Part shown: positions 16,541-24,318 of the stretch, piece by piece
Layout: every line of letters starts with the position of its first letter
Position numbering within the stretch: the first letter of the stretch is position 1
Assembly (NCBI GenBank): GCA_045635085.1
Contig: JAZRBM010000004.1
Span: 186,001-250,000, forward strand
Source of the DNA: Congzhengia sp045635085
GTDB taxonomy: Bacteria; Bacillota; Clostridia; UBA1381; UBA9506
DNA length: 64,000 bases
Direction of reading: 5' to 3'
The notes under the pieces: generated by a model
The model's database searches: none
What the model was told of the DNA's origin: nothing
Seen by the model: the letters and a program-made list of their open reading frames with translations, nothing else
Translations under genes and position numbers: made by a program

Positions 16541-19500
16541 ATGAGTTCATATAACATAATACTTTCAACAAGTGATAGTACAGTTGTTGCAGAGTATGAG
16601 GCTCAAAAGCAAAGGTCAGATGCTTACCAGAGTGAAGCTGCATTAGAACAAGCATTTATTAAAATGTTGCAGGAACAAGGTTATGAGTATCTTAATATAA
16701 CCAATGCTGATGATATGGTTGCTAATTTAAGAGTTCAGCTTGAGAAATTAAATAGCTATAAGTTTACTGATAATGAATGGAATACTTTTTACAATACTAA
16801 CATTTCTAATGCTAATGAGGGCATTGTTGAAAAGACAAGAAAGATACAAGAGGATTTTATTCAAGTATTAAAACGTGAGGACGGTACAACAAAGAATATT
16901 TATTTGATTGATAAAAAGAATATTCACAACAACTATCTTCAAGTTATAAATCAGTATGTAGAAGAAGGCGGCAATTATGATAATAGATATGATGTAACTG
17001 TCCTTGTTAATGGTTTACCATTGGTTCATATTGAGTTAAAGCGCAGAGGTGTAGCATTAAAAGAAGCATTTAACCAGATTAATAGATACCAAAGAGAAAG
17101 TTTTTGGGCTGGTTGTGGTTTGTATGAGTATGTTCAGATTTTCGTAATCTCAAATGGTACTCACACAAAATACTATTCAAACACTACAAGAGAAAGTGCA
17201 ATTAAAGAAGGTATTAAAGCAAGTAAATCATCAAGTAAAAAGACAAGCAATAGTTTTGAGTTTACTTCATTTTGGGCTGATGCTAATAACAAAGTAATTG
17301 CTGACCTTGTTGACTTTACAAAGACTTTCTTTGCAAAGCATACCATTCTAAACATTCTCACTCGTTATTGTATTTTTACAAGTGAAGAATTGTTGTTGGT
17401 AATGAGGCCTTATCAGATAGTAGCAACAGAAAGAATTATAAATAAAATAATAATTTCAACCAACTACAAACAGACAGGAACTATTGATGCAGGTGGTTTT
17501 GTTTGGCATACAACAGGAAGTGGTAAAACATTAACTTCATTTAAGACAGCCCAGCTTGCCTCAAACATTGATGGTATTGATAAAGTTTTATTTGTAGTAG
17601 ATAGAAAAGACTTGGACTATCAAACAATAAGAGAATATGATAGATTTGAAAAAGGTGCTGCTAATGGTAATCGAAGTACGAAGATTTTACAAAAGCAGTT
17701 GGAAGATAGTTCATCAAAGATTATAGTAACTACAATTCAGAAATTGGATGAGTTTGTTAAGAGAAATAGTAATCATCCTGTTTTCCAAAAGCACCTTGTT
17801 ATCATATTTGATGAGTGTCATCGTAGTCAGTTTGGCGATATGCACGATAGAATTATCAAAGAGTTTAAGAATTATCATATATTTGGTTTTACAGGAACAC
17901 CAATATTTGCAGTTAATTCTTCTAATCGTGGTAATCCTAATATGAGAACAACTGAACAAGCATTTGGTGATAAACTCCATACCTATACTATTGTTGATGC
18001 TATCAATGATGGTAATGTACTACCTTTTAGAATTGATTTTGTTAATACTGTAAATGCAAAAGAAGGTATGACTGATAAGCAAGTTCAGGCAATTAATACA
18101 GAAGAAGTTTTAGGCTCACACGAAAGAGTTGAAGAAATAGTTAAATATATTTTGGAACACTTTGACCAAAAGACAAAAAGAAACTCTTTTTACAGTTTGA
18201 AAGGTCAAAGGGTTAATGGATTTAACTCTATGTTTGCTGTAAGTTCAATTCCTATGGCTAAAAAGTATTATTTAGAGTTTAGGAAGCAGGTTGAGGAAAT
18301 GCATAAGGACTTTACCTTTGCAACTATCTACTCCTTTGCTCCTAATGAAACTGATACAGCAGATGGTATTTTAGAGGACGAGAGTTTTGATACAGATAAG
18401 TTAGATAAGAGTTCTCGTGAGTTCTTGGACTTTGTTATTGATGAATATAATAAAACCTTTAAGACTAATTTTGATAGTTCAGATAAGGGTTTTCAGGACT
18501 ACTACAAGGATTTATCAGACAAGGTTAAAAAGAGAGAAATTGACCTTTTGATTGTTGTAAATATGTTCTTAACAGGTTTTGATGCTACTACATTGAATAC
18601 ATTATGGGTAGATAAAAACTTAAAGCAACATGGACTTATACAGGCATTTTCAAGAACAAACAGAATATTAAACTCTGTAAAAACCTTTGGTAATATCGTA
18701 TGTTTTAGGGATTTGCAGCAAGAAACAGAAGATGCAATCTCATTGTTTGGAGATAAGGATGCAACAGGTATTGTATTACTTAAATCTTATGATGATTATT
18801 ACTATGGATATGAAGACGATAATGGAAAACAGCAAATAGGTTATGAAGAAAGAATTGCACAACTTCTTCAGAAATACCCATTAGGTGAGCAGATTATAGG
18901 TGAGCAAAATCAAAAAGAGTTTGTTATTCTATTTGGTAATATTTTAAGATTGAGAAATATACTCACCTCTTTTGATAGATTTGCAGGTAATGAAATCTTA
19001 CTCCCTATTGACTTTCAAGATTACACAGGTGTTTACGTTGATATAAGAGATATATTCACTAAAAAAGGTGTAGAAAAGGACAGCATTAAGGATGATATTG
19101 TCTTTGAAATGGAATTAGTTAAACAGATTGAGGTCAATATTGATTATATCTTAATGCTTGTTGCTAAATACCATCAGTCAAATTGTAATGATAAGGAAAT
19201 CCTTGCATCGATTGATAAGGCCATTAAGTCAAGTTTGGAACTTCGTTCAAAGAAAGAACTTATACATAGTTTTATCAATACTATCAATGCAAATACAGAT
19301 GTTAATAAGGATTGGTTGAAGTTTGTAAAACAGCAAAAAGAAACTGACCTTGATAAACTTATCGTGGATGAAAAATTAAAACCAGAAGAAACAAAGACCT
19401 TTATTGAAAATGCTTTTAGGGATGGTGTTGTTAAAACATCTGGAACAGATATTGATAAGTTAATGCCTCCTATTTCTCGTTTTGGTGGTGGTAATCGTGC

Positions 19501-19567
19501 AGAAACCAAAAAGAATATTGTGGAGAAATTAATGAGTTTCTTTGAGAAGTATTTTGGTTTGGTATAA
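16541..19567 (+). CDS. hsdR: Type I restriction endonuclease subunit R
   Basis: The 1008-residue protein has the expected order. The N-terminal nuclease domain carries D in RYDVTVLVNG and HIELKRRG (E-x-K near 163-166). Two RecA-like motor domains follow, with Walker A HTTGSGKT near 322, FVVDRKDL, the DECH box near 424, FTGTP and QAFSRTNR. A helical C-terminal domain contacts the methylase. It cuts DNA after translocation when the site is unmethylated. The length is normal and no frameshift is seen, so the system looks intact. It is cotranscribed with the fused HsdM/S gene. Confidence 0.93.
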   Translation: MSSYNIILSTSDSTVVAEYEAQKQRSDAYQSEAALEQAFIKMLQEQGYEYLNITNADDMVANLRVQLEKLNSYKFTDNEWNTFYNTNISNANEGIVEKTRKIQEDFIQVLKREDGTTKNIYLIDKKNIHNNYLQVINQYVEEGGNYDNRYDVTVLVNGLPLVHIELKRRGVALKEAFNQINRYQRESFWAGCGLYEYVQIFVISNGTHTKYYSNTTRESAIKEGIKASKSSSKKTSNSFEFTSFWADANNKVIADLVDFTKTFFAKHTILNILTRYCIFTSEELLLVMRPYQIVATERIINKIIISTNYKQTGTIDAGGFVWHTTGSGKTLTSFKTAQLASNIDGIDKVLFVVDRKDLDYQTIREYDRFEKGAANGNRSTKILQKQLEDSSSKIIVTTIQKLDEFVKRNSNHPVFQKHLVIIFDECHRSQFGDMHDRIIKEFKNYHIFGFTGTPIFAVNSSNRGNPNMRTTEQAFGDKLHTYTIVDAINDGNVLPFRIDFVNTVNAKEGMTDKQVQAINTEEVLGSHERVEEIVKYILEHFDQKTKRNSFYSLKGQRVNGFNSMFAVSSIPMAKKYYLEFRKQVEEMHKDFTFATIYSFAPNETDTADGILEDESFDTDKLDKSSREFLDFVIDEYNKTFKTNFDSSDKGFQDYYKDLSDKVKKREIDLLIVVNMFLTGFDATTLNTLWVDKNLKQHGLIQAFSRTNRILNSVKTFGNIVCFRDLQQETEDAISLFGDKDATGIVLLKSYDDYYYGYEDDNGKQQIGYEERIAQLLQKYPLGEQIIGEQNQKEFVILFGNILRLRNILTSFDRFAGNEILLPIDFQDYTGVYVDIRDIFTKKGVEKDSIKDDIVFEMELVKQIEVNIDYILMLVAKYHQSNCNDKEILASIDKAIKSSLELRSKKELIHSFINTINANTDVNKDWLKFVKQQKETDLDKLIVDEKLKPEETKTFIENAFRDGVVKTSGTDIDKLMPPISRFGGGNRAETKKNIVEKLMSFFEKYFGLV

Positions 19568-19578
19568 GGAAGGATACT

Positions 19579-19764
19579 ATGTGGTATAAGTGTAAAAAGT
19601 GTGGTTTTATCTTTACAAGAACAGAAGAGCCTGACCTATGTGTAGATTGTGGTGCGGAATATTCACTTATTCCGCCCACACAAGAAGAGATAGAATTACA
19701 TAAAAAGAAATTAGAAGAAGTTAGAAAAGAAGATTGGAAAGATTATCAGCAATACAAAGGATGA
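19579..19764 (+). CDS. Small rubredoxin-like zinc ribbon protein (61 aa)
   Basis: Two CxxC pairs (CKKCGF at 5-9 and CVDCGAEY at 21-28) form a rubredoxin/zinc-ribbon fold, followed by a charged helix (EEIELHKKKLEEVRKEDWKD). It begins 12 bases after hsdR and sits 7 bases before another zinc-ribbon gene. Such small ribbon proteins are common in Clostridia; whether this one binds zinc or iron cannot be told. Confidence 0.7.
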   Translation: MWYKCKKCGFIFTRTEEPDLCVDCGAEYSLIPPTQEEIELHKKKLEEVRKEDWKDYQQYKG

Positions 19765-19770
19765 TATTAT

Positions 19771-20370
19771 ATGACTATTAAATGCCCTAAATGTGGTGGA
19801 AAAAGTATTGCAAGATATTTGTATGGGTTACCACATTTTGATGAAAAATTAGAAAAAGAATTAGAAACAGGAAAGATTGTATTGGGTGGTTGTATGGTTA
19901 CTGACTTTGACCCTAAATACAAATGTAATGACTGTAGAAAAGATTTTGGTTTTCCAGCAAAGAGGTTATATAAAAATAAGTTCGTTGATTTTATAAATGA
20001 AACGTATTATGTTGAGTTTTCAATTGGTGGATACTTTGGTGGATATAATAGAACTATTATTCAACGAGAAAATGGTAAAATTAAAATGGTTTCAACTCAT
20101 TTTATGGATGAGGAAATAAAAGAAATATCAGAAGAAGATTTTAAGAAACTTTTGACTGCTTTATATGAGAAAGCATACATATTAGAGTGGAAAACCAAAT
20201 ATGTTAATGAAAATGTTCTTGATGGTACTCAATGGGAATTGAAAACAAAAGTCAAGGATATAAGGGCAAGAAATATATATGGTAGTAATGATTTTCCACC
20301 TAACTTTAAAATTGTAGAAAAATTATTTGAAAAGTATTACTTACCAAGTTTTTCAGAATACTATAAGTGA
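19771..20370 (+). CDS. Zinc-ribbon protein of unknown function
   Basis: The 199-residue protein starts with CPKCGGKS (residues 4-11), with a second pair CNDCRKDF near residue 51, forming a split zinc ribbon. The rest (FVDFINETYYVEFSIGGYFG, then EISEEDFKKLLTALYEKAYI) resembles a strand-rich sensor domain with a helical end. It follows the 61-residue ribbon protein by 6 bases. No enzymatic motif is seen. It may be a cargo gene linked to the restriction operon. Confidence 0.6.
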   Translation: MTIKCPKCGGKSIARYLYGLPHFDEKLEKELETGKIVLGGCMVTDFDPKYKCNDCRKDFGFPAKRLYKNKFVDFINETYYVEFSIGGYFGGYNRTIIQRENGKIKMVSTHFMDEEIKEISEEDFKKLLTALYEKAYILEWKTKYVNENVLDGTQWELKTKVKDIRARNIYGSNDFPPNFKIVEKLFEKYYLPSFSEYYK

Positions 20371-20442
20371 TAAAGGGAGATTTATGATTGTTTTCTGAAA
20401 ATAAAGGTGCTTGTTTAAGATGATTTGAAAGGAGGCATATAA

Positions 20443-21951
20443 ATGGAAAAACAATATATTTGTATTGATTTGAAAAGTTTTTATGCCTCCGTTGAATGTG
20501 TGGAATTAGGGTTAGACCCTCTGAATACAAACCTTGTCGTTGCAGATGTAGAACATACTGAAAAAACAATATGTTTGGCAGTTTCTCCTGCTTTAAAAGG
20601 GTTTGGAGTGTCAGGGCGACCTCGTTTATTTGAAGTTATTCAAAAGGTTAAGGATATAAATTATTCTCGTAGGTATAAAGCACCAAATAGGACTTTTAGA
20701 AATAAATCATATTTAGCATCAGAGTTAGAAAACGATAATTCTTTGGAATTAGATTATATCGTTGCAAGACCTCAAATGGCATTGTATGAACAATATAGTA
20801 CAAGAATAGTAGATATTTATTTAAGATATGTTTCAATTGATGATATACTTGTATATTCCATTGACGAGGTATTTATAGACTGTACCTCCTACCTCAATAC
20901 CTATAAAATGACAGCTCACGAATTGGCAATCAAAATGATTAAAGAAGTTGTAAAGGAAACAGGAATAACTGCTACTGCTGGTATTGGAACAAATATGTTT
21001 TTAGCGAAGGTTGCTATGGATATATGGGCAAAGAAAATGCCTGCAGATGCAGATGGGGTTAGAATAGCAGAATTAGATGAAATAAGTTATAGAGAAAAAT
21101 TGTGGACACACAAGCCTTTATCTGACTTTTGGCAGATAGGAGCAAAAACTCAACAGAAGTTAGAAAAAGTAGGACTTTATACTATGGGTGACATAGCAAA
21201 TTACTCTATGACACAATATGGTATAGATAGATTATATAAGGTGTTTGGAGTTAATGCAGAGTTCGTAATAGACCACAGTTGGGGTTGGGAGCCTTGCACC
21301 ATAGAACAAGCAAAATCATATGTACCTGAAAGTAGTTCAAGAAGTCAAGGTCAAGTTCTGACAAGACCTTATAACTATGATGAAACGAAAATTATTATAA
21401 GAGAAATGACAGAATTATTGGTATTAGATTTGGTTGAAAAACGACTTTTAACGGACCAAGTTGTCTTGCATATAGGTTATGATATAGAAAACCTTACACG
21501 ACCTGAAATAAGGGCAAAATATAATGGAGAAATCAAATATGACCATTATAATAGACCTGTTCCAAAACCTGTCAGAGGTACAGGTAATTTAGAGAAAAAG
21601 ACTTCCTCCACCTCCCTTATTACTGATTGTGTATTAGAAGTATATGACAGAATTATCAATAAGGATTTGTTAGTAAGAAGATTAAGCATTGCAGCAGGTA
21701 AGCTCATTCGTGAGTGTGATTATGTAGAGAAGCCAGAATACAGACAATTAGAGTTGTTTGTAGATAATGAAGAAGTTGAAAGACAAAAAGAAGAACAAGA
21801 AAAAAAGTTGAAAAGAGAAAGAAAATTGCAGTTAGCAACTTTGGAGATAAAAGAAAGATTTGGTAAGAATGCAATTCTGAAAGGAACTAATCTTCAAGAA
21901 TGTGGTACAACTATTGAGAGAAACAAGCAAATTGGTGGTCATAAAGCATAG
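20443..21951 (+). CDS. Y-family (UmuC/ImpB/MucB-type) DNA polymerase
   Basis: The 502-residue protein carries the Y-polymerase signatures: ICIDLKSFYASVEC at 5-18 (first catalytic aspartate), YSIDEVFIDC near 138-147 (second acidic pair) and TATAGIGTNMFLAKVAMDI in the thumb region. PLSDFWQIGAKTQQKLEKVG is the helix-hairpin-helix. A charged tail follows the little finger. Such polymerases copy damaged DNA and are typical cargo of Bacillota plasmids and ICEs (UvrX-like). A YolD-like gene follows 15 bases on, the usual partner. ATG lies behind AAAGGAGG. Confidence 0.92.
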   Translation: MEKQYICIDLKSFYASVECVELGLDPLNTNLVVADVEHTEKTICLAVSPALKGFGVSGRPRLFEVIQKVKDINYSRRYKAPNRTFRNKSYLASELENDNSLELDYIVARPQMALYEQYSTRIVDIYLRYVSIDDILVYSIDEVFIDCTSYLNTYKMTAHELAIKMIKEVVKETGITATAGIGTNMFLAKVAMDIWAKKMPADADGVRIAELDEISYREKLWTHKPLSDFWQIGAKTQQKLEKVGLYTMGDIANYSMTQYGIDRLYKVFGVNAEFVIDHSWGWEPCTIEQAKSYVPESSSRSQGQVLTRPYNYDETKIIIREMTELLVLDLVEKRLLTDQVVLHIGYDIENLTRPEIRAKYNGEIKYDHYNRPVPKPVRGTGNLEKKTSSTSLITDCVLEVYDRIINKDLLVRRLSIAAGKLIRECDYVEKPEYRQLELFVDNEEVERQKEEQEKKLKRERKLQLATLEIKERFGKNAILKGTNLQECGTTIERNKQIGGHKA

Positions 21952-21966
21952 AAAGGTGGGTTGATT

Positions 21967-22401
21967 ATGGTGAATGGTGATTTTCCTTATAAGCATATAT
22001 TGAATGAAGAACATAGAAAATCTGCTAAACATCAACCTCTTCCTACTTCTTCTCGTGCGGCACAGTTTTCACCTTTTGCGGCTCTTGTTGGTTATGATGA
22101 AATGGTTATGGAAACAGCAAGGAGAACAGAAAAAAGGGTTGAATTAGATGAGTATGATATTGAAGAATTAAATAGAAAAATCAATATGATACAAGACCAC
22201 ATGTATGATGATATAGAAGTTAAGATAAAATATTTTGTGTCTGATGAACGTAAAGAAGGCGGCAAATATATTGAAGTTGTGGGTATAGTTGAAAAGATTA
22301 GAGATTATGAAAAAGATATTATTTTAGATGGAGAAAGAATAATCCCTATTCGTGAAATTGTTGAAATTGAGAGTATTTTATTCAACTGTATAGAGGAATA
22401 A
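21967..22401 (+). CDS. YolD-like protein
   Basis: The 144-residue protein starts at ATG 21967 (AAAGGTGG upstream). It contains the YolD signature: RAAQFSPFAALVGYDEMVME near residue 34, with RRTEKRVELDEYDIEELNRK after it, and a strand-rich end (YFVSDERKEGGKYIEVVGIV). YolD-like proteins accompany Y-family polymerases on mobile elements; their exact action is not settled. The tight spacing to the polymerase gene supports a joint role. Confidence 0.85.
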   Translation: MVNGDFPYKHILNEEHRKSAKHQPLPTSSRAAQFSPFAALVGYDEMVMETARRTEKRVELDEYDIEELNRKINMIQDHMYDDIEVKIKYFVSDERKEGGKYIEVVGIVEKIRDYEKDIILDGERIIPIREIVEIESILFNCIEE

Positions 22402-22436
22402 AAATAGTATAAAAAAAGTTTATATAAAAGAAATAC

Positions 22437-22475
22437 GGTGTTTTCTTTGTAGTATCAAGGAAAACACCATTTTTT
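22437..22475 (+). terminator. Terminator of the polymerase operon
   Basis: GGTGTTTTCTT (22437-22447) pairs, with one G-U, with AAGGAAAACACC (22457-22468), followed by ATTTTTTAG. Confidence 0.85.
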
Positions 22476-22508
22476 AGTATAGAGACATATAACAATCAAA
22501 AAGACATG

Positions 22509-22538
22509 TGGACAAATATAAAAAGCAATTAGTATAAA
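22509..22538 (+). promoter_or_regulatory. Promoter of the GGACA/AAGTATAA type
   Basis: TGGACA (22509-22514), an 18-base spacer ending TTAG, and TATAAA (22533-22538). Equivalent promoters lie at 38753, 42256 and 45371. Confidence 0.55.
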
Positions 22539-22601
22539 TCAATGGGACTTATATTTAATTTTAGATAGAAAACAAAAAATATAAGTTTAGGAGTGATTGT
22601 T

Positions 22602-23090
22602 ATGTTTAATTATAAGATTGTTGGTATGCAGAAGATAGGAAATAAAAATATTTATACTTTACAGGCATTGAACTATACTGTAAATAATAAAATGGTTGGT
22701 ACAGCAGAATTAAAAGAATTAGCATTGAAAGACCAGATTTCAAATGCTCTTTGGAAAAGTAAATTAGTTGAAATCCCTGACAGATTGGATGCACTCGTTA
22801 AATTGCAAGGAGCATTAGGTGGAGTAGACAGAGTTAAAGCAGAGATTACTAATATTTCAAAGGATAAACAGAGAAGACATATTAAGTTTTATAATATGAA
22901 TGATTGGGATATTACATATGATATTTGGTGTGTTCTTTCTTCTATCTGTGATTATTCTGAAAGAACAGGTTTGATAGTTTCTGGTTGTGGTATGGATATG
23001 GTGCAATATGTAATTCAGCATTTAAGAGATATAGCAAAAAAGAATGGTCTTGTATTAAATATAAATTGCTATGATAGTATAGAGAATTAG
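22602..23090 (+). CDS. Unknown protein, family A (paralog of 4474-4983)
   Basis: The 162-residue protein starts at ATG 22602 behind AGGAGTG. It aligns with the 4474 product: [A]ELKELALKDQISNALWKSKL against KELKDLLRDEQVTNAVLRSN, then HIKFYNMNDWDITYD against YLKVYNSTGLDITIE, and GCGMDMVQYVI against NNGMDGIRLLL. The two genes are 18 kb apart, so the family has spread within the element. Function unknown. A short hairpin (GGGAGGA 23099-23105 with TCCTCCC 23111-23117) follows it. Confidence 0.65.
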   Translation: MFNYKIVGMQKIGNKNIYTLQALNYTVNNKMVGTAELKELALKDQISNALWKSKLVEIPDRLDALVKLQGALGGVDRVKAEITNISKDKQRRHIKFYNMNDWDITYDIWCVLSSICDYSERTGLIVSGCGMDMVQYVIQHLRDIAKKNGLVLNINCYDSIEN

Positions 23091-23098
23091 TATATATA

Positions 23099-23117
23099 GG
23101 GAGGACTACCTCCTCCC
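23099..23117 (+). terminator. Short hairpin, weak terminator
   Basis: GGGAGGA (23099-23105) and TCCTCCC (23111-23117) form a 7-bp stem followed by TCACTTTT, between two unknown genes. Confidence 0.5.
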
Positions 23118-23170
23118 TCACTTTTAAGAGAGAAAAAGAATTAGTATATAAAGTATAGGGGTTGATTATT

Positions 23171-23707
23171 ATGTTGACTTTTTCAGTTAACAAAACAATA
23201 GATATGGATACAAAGGCTCGTCAGTTAGCAGATTTAATAAACAGTATAAATAAGTATAATGCTGAATATGTTGCAGATGCCTATTTTTCCTTAATTGATA
23301 GTGATGCTTTTTTAGATTTAGATAACTATGCTTACACTTGTAAAAAGCATTATTTAGATAAACAAAACAAATCAAAAGTAAGTTCTATAATTTCTTCAGA
23401 AGATGCTGCAAATGGGTATAGAGGTGTCATTGCAGAAGAATTAACAGATGATTTTGATTATATTGCTGATTGTGAAAGATTAGTTGATATGGAGGAAAAA
23501 GTTGAGGACTTTAAAAAATTAAGATGGTATGTAATCATAAATGTGGGTGTTGATTTATATAGAATGTTATTTTTAACCTGTGAGGGAGATATTGAAGCAA
23601 CAAGAAAGTTCAAGTACTACGTGAATAAACTTGCTTTGGAAGAGTATTTTAGAGACTTGTTATCTGATATAAGAATATTAGGTGTATTAAAAAGAGAATT
23701 AAAGTAA
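23171..23707 (+). CDS. Unknown helical 178-aa protein
   Basis: ATG 23171 lies nine bases after AGGGGTTG. The protein is acidic and mostly helical (ARQLADLINSINKYNAEYVA, then DFDYIADCERLVDMEEKVED), with one hydrophobic helix (WYVIINVGVDLYRMLFLTC) that may be buried rather than membrane-spanning. It resembles none of the paralog families in this element. Function unknown. Confidence 0.5.
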   Translation: MLTFSVNKTIDMDTKARQLADLINSINKYNAEYVADAYFSLIDSDAFLDLDNYAYTCKKHYLDKQNKSKVSSIISSEDAANGYRGVIAEELTDDFDYIADCERLVDMEEKVEDFKKLRWYVIINVGVDLYRMLFLTCEGDIEATRKFKYYVNKLALEEYFRDLLSDIRILGVLKRELK

Positions 23708-23712
23708 AATAC

Positions 23713-23741
23713 TTGAGTTTTCAGTAAAAGTACGGTAAGCT
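23713..23741 (+). promoter_or_regulatory. Weak candidate promoter with AAGTACGG motif
   Basis: TTGAGT (23713-23718), a 17-base spacer ending AAAGTACGG, and TAAGCT (23736-23741). The spacer end matches the ACGG-type promoters but the -10 is poor. It lies 34 bases before the DUF4314 gene. Confidence 0.35.
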
Positions 23742-23774
23742 GATGATGACTTTTGCAGAAAGGAGTTGTCAGTA

Positions 23775-23993
23775 ATGGGCTATACGAAAGTTGAAACATT
23801 AAGACAGATTTATCCGTCAGGAACAAGGTTGAAACTAATTCATATGGAAGATTGTCAGTCAGTTCCAGATGGTATGACAGGTACAGTTGATTATGTGGAT
23901 GATGCGGGAAATGTACATATGAAATGGGATAATGGTAGGACATTGGCCTTTATTCCTGAAATAGATAAGGCAATAAAAATAACAGAAGATTAA
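23775..23993 (+). CDS. DUF4314 protein
   Basis: The 72-residue product starts at ATG 23775 behind AGGAG. YPSGTRLKLIHMEDCQSVPD, then GMTGTVDYVDDAGNVHMKWD and NGRTLAFIPEID, is the compact SH3-like barrel of DUF4314, a domain of unknown role common on conjugative elements of Firmicutes. It is near the family's normal length of about 70 residues. Confidence 0.85.
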   Translation: MGYTKVETLRQIYPSGTRLKLIHMEDCQSVPDGMTGTVDYVDDAGNVHMKWDNGRTLAFIPEIDKAIKITED

Positions 23994-24007
23994 ATAATCA
24001 TTTGTAG

Positions 24008-24041
24008 AAACCCTTTGAAACGAAAATATTTCAAAGGGTTT
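24008..24041 (+). terminator. Terminator after DUF4314
   Basis: AAACCCTTTGAAA (24008-24020) pairs with TTTCAAAGGGTTT (24029-24041), followed by TATTTTTTT. Confidence 0.9.
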
Positions 24042-24069
24042 TATTTTTTTATATTCTACAGTTATAAAA

Positions 24070-24095
24070 AATCTATGGACAAATGTAAATAGATT
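24070..24095 (+). promoter_or_regulatory. 26-bp operator-like palindrome, copy 1
   Basis: AATCTATGGAC, four bases AAAT, then GTAAATAGATT. The copy at 27646-27671 is a perfect 11-bp-arm palindrome and a third copy lies at 42167-42192. It is followed by a possible promoter (TTGAAG, 18 bases, TATAAA ending at 24124) of the BspA-like gene. A repressor-binding role is inferred. Confidence 0.5.
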
Positions 24096-24318
24096 TGAAG
24101 ACTTATATTTATATTAAGTATAAATGATAAAAGACATAATTCTTTATTTTGTTTATAATTACACTATTTTGCAATTTTTGATGTGGACATAAAAAGGTCA
24201 GTTGGCATGCAAAAAAAGGTATTAGACAGTTTAGAAAAAATACAAACATATTTTTTTATATTGTTTAGGAAGATAAAAGTTTACTTAAAATTATTTATTT
24301 ATGAAAGGGGTTTTTATA

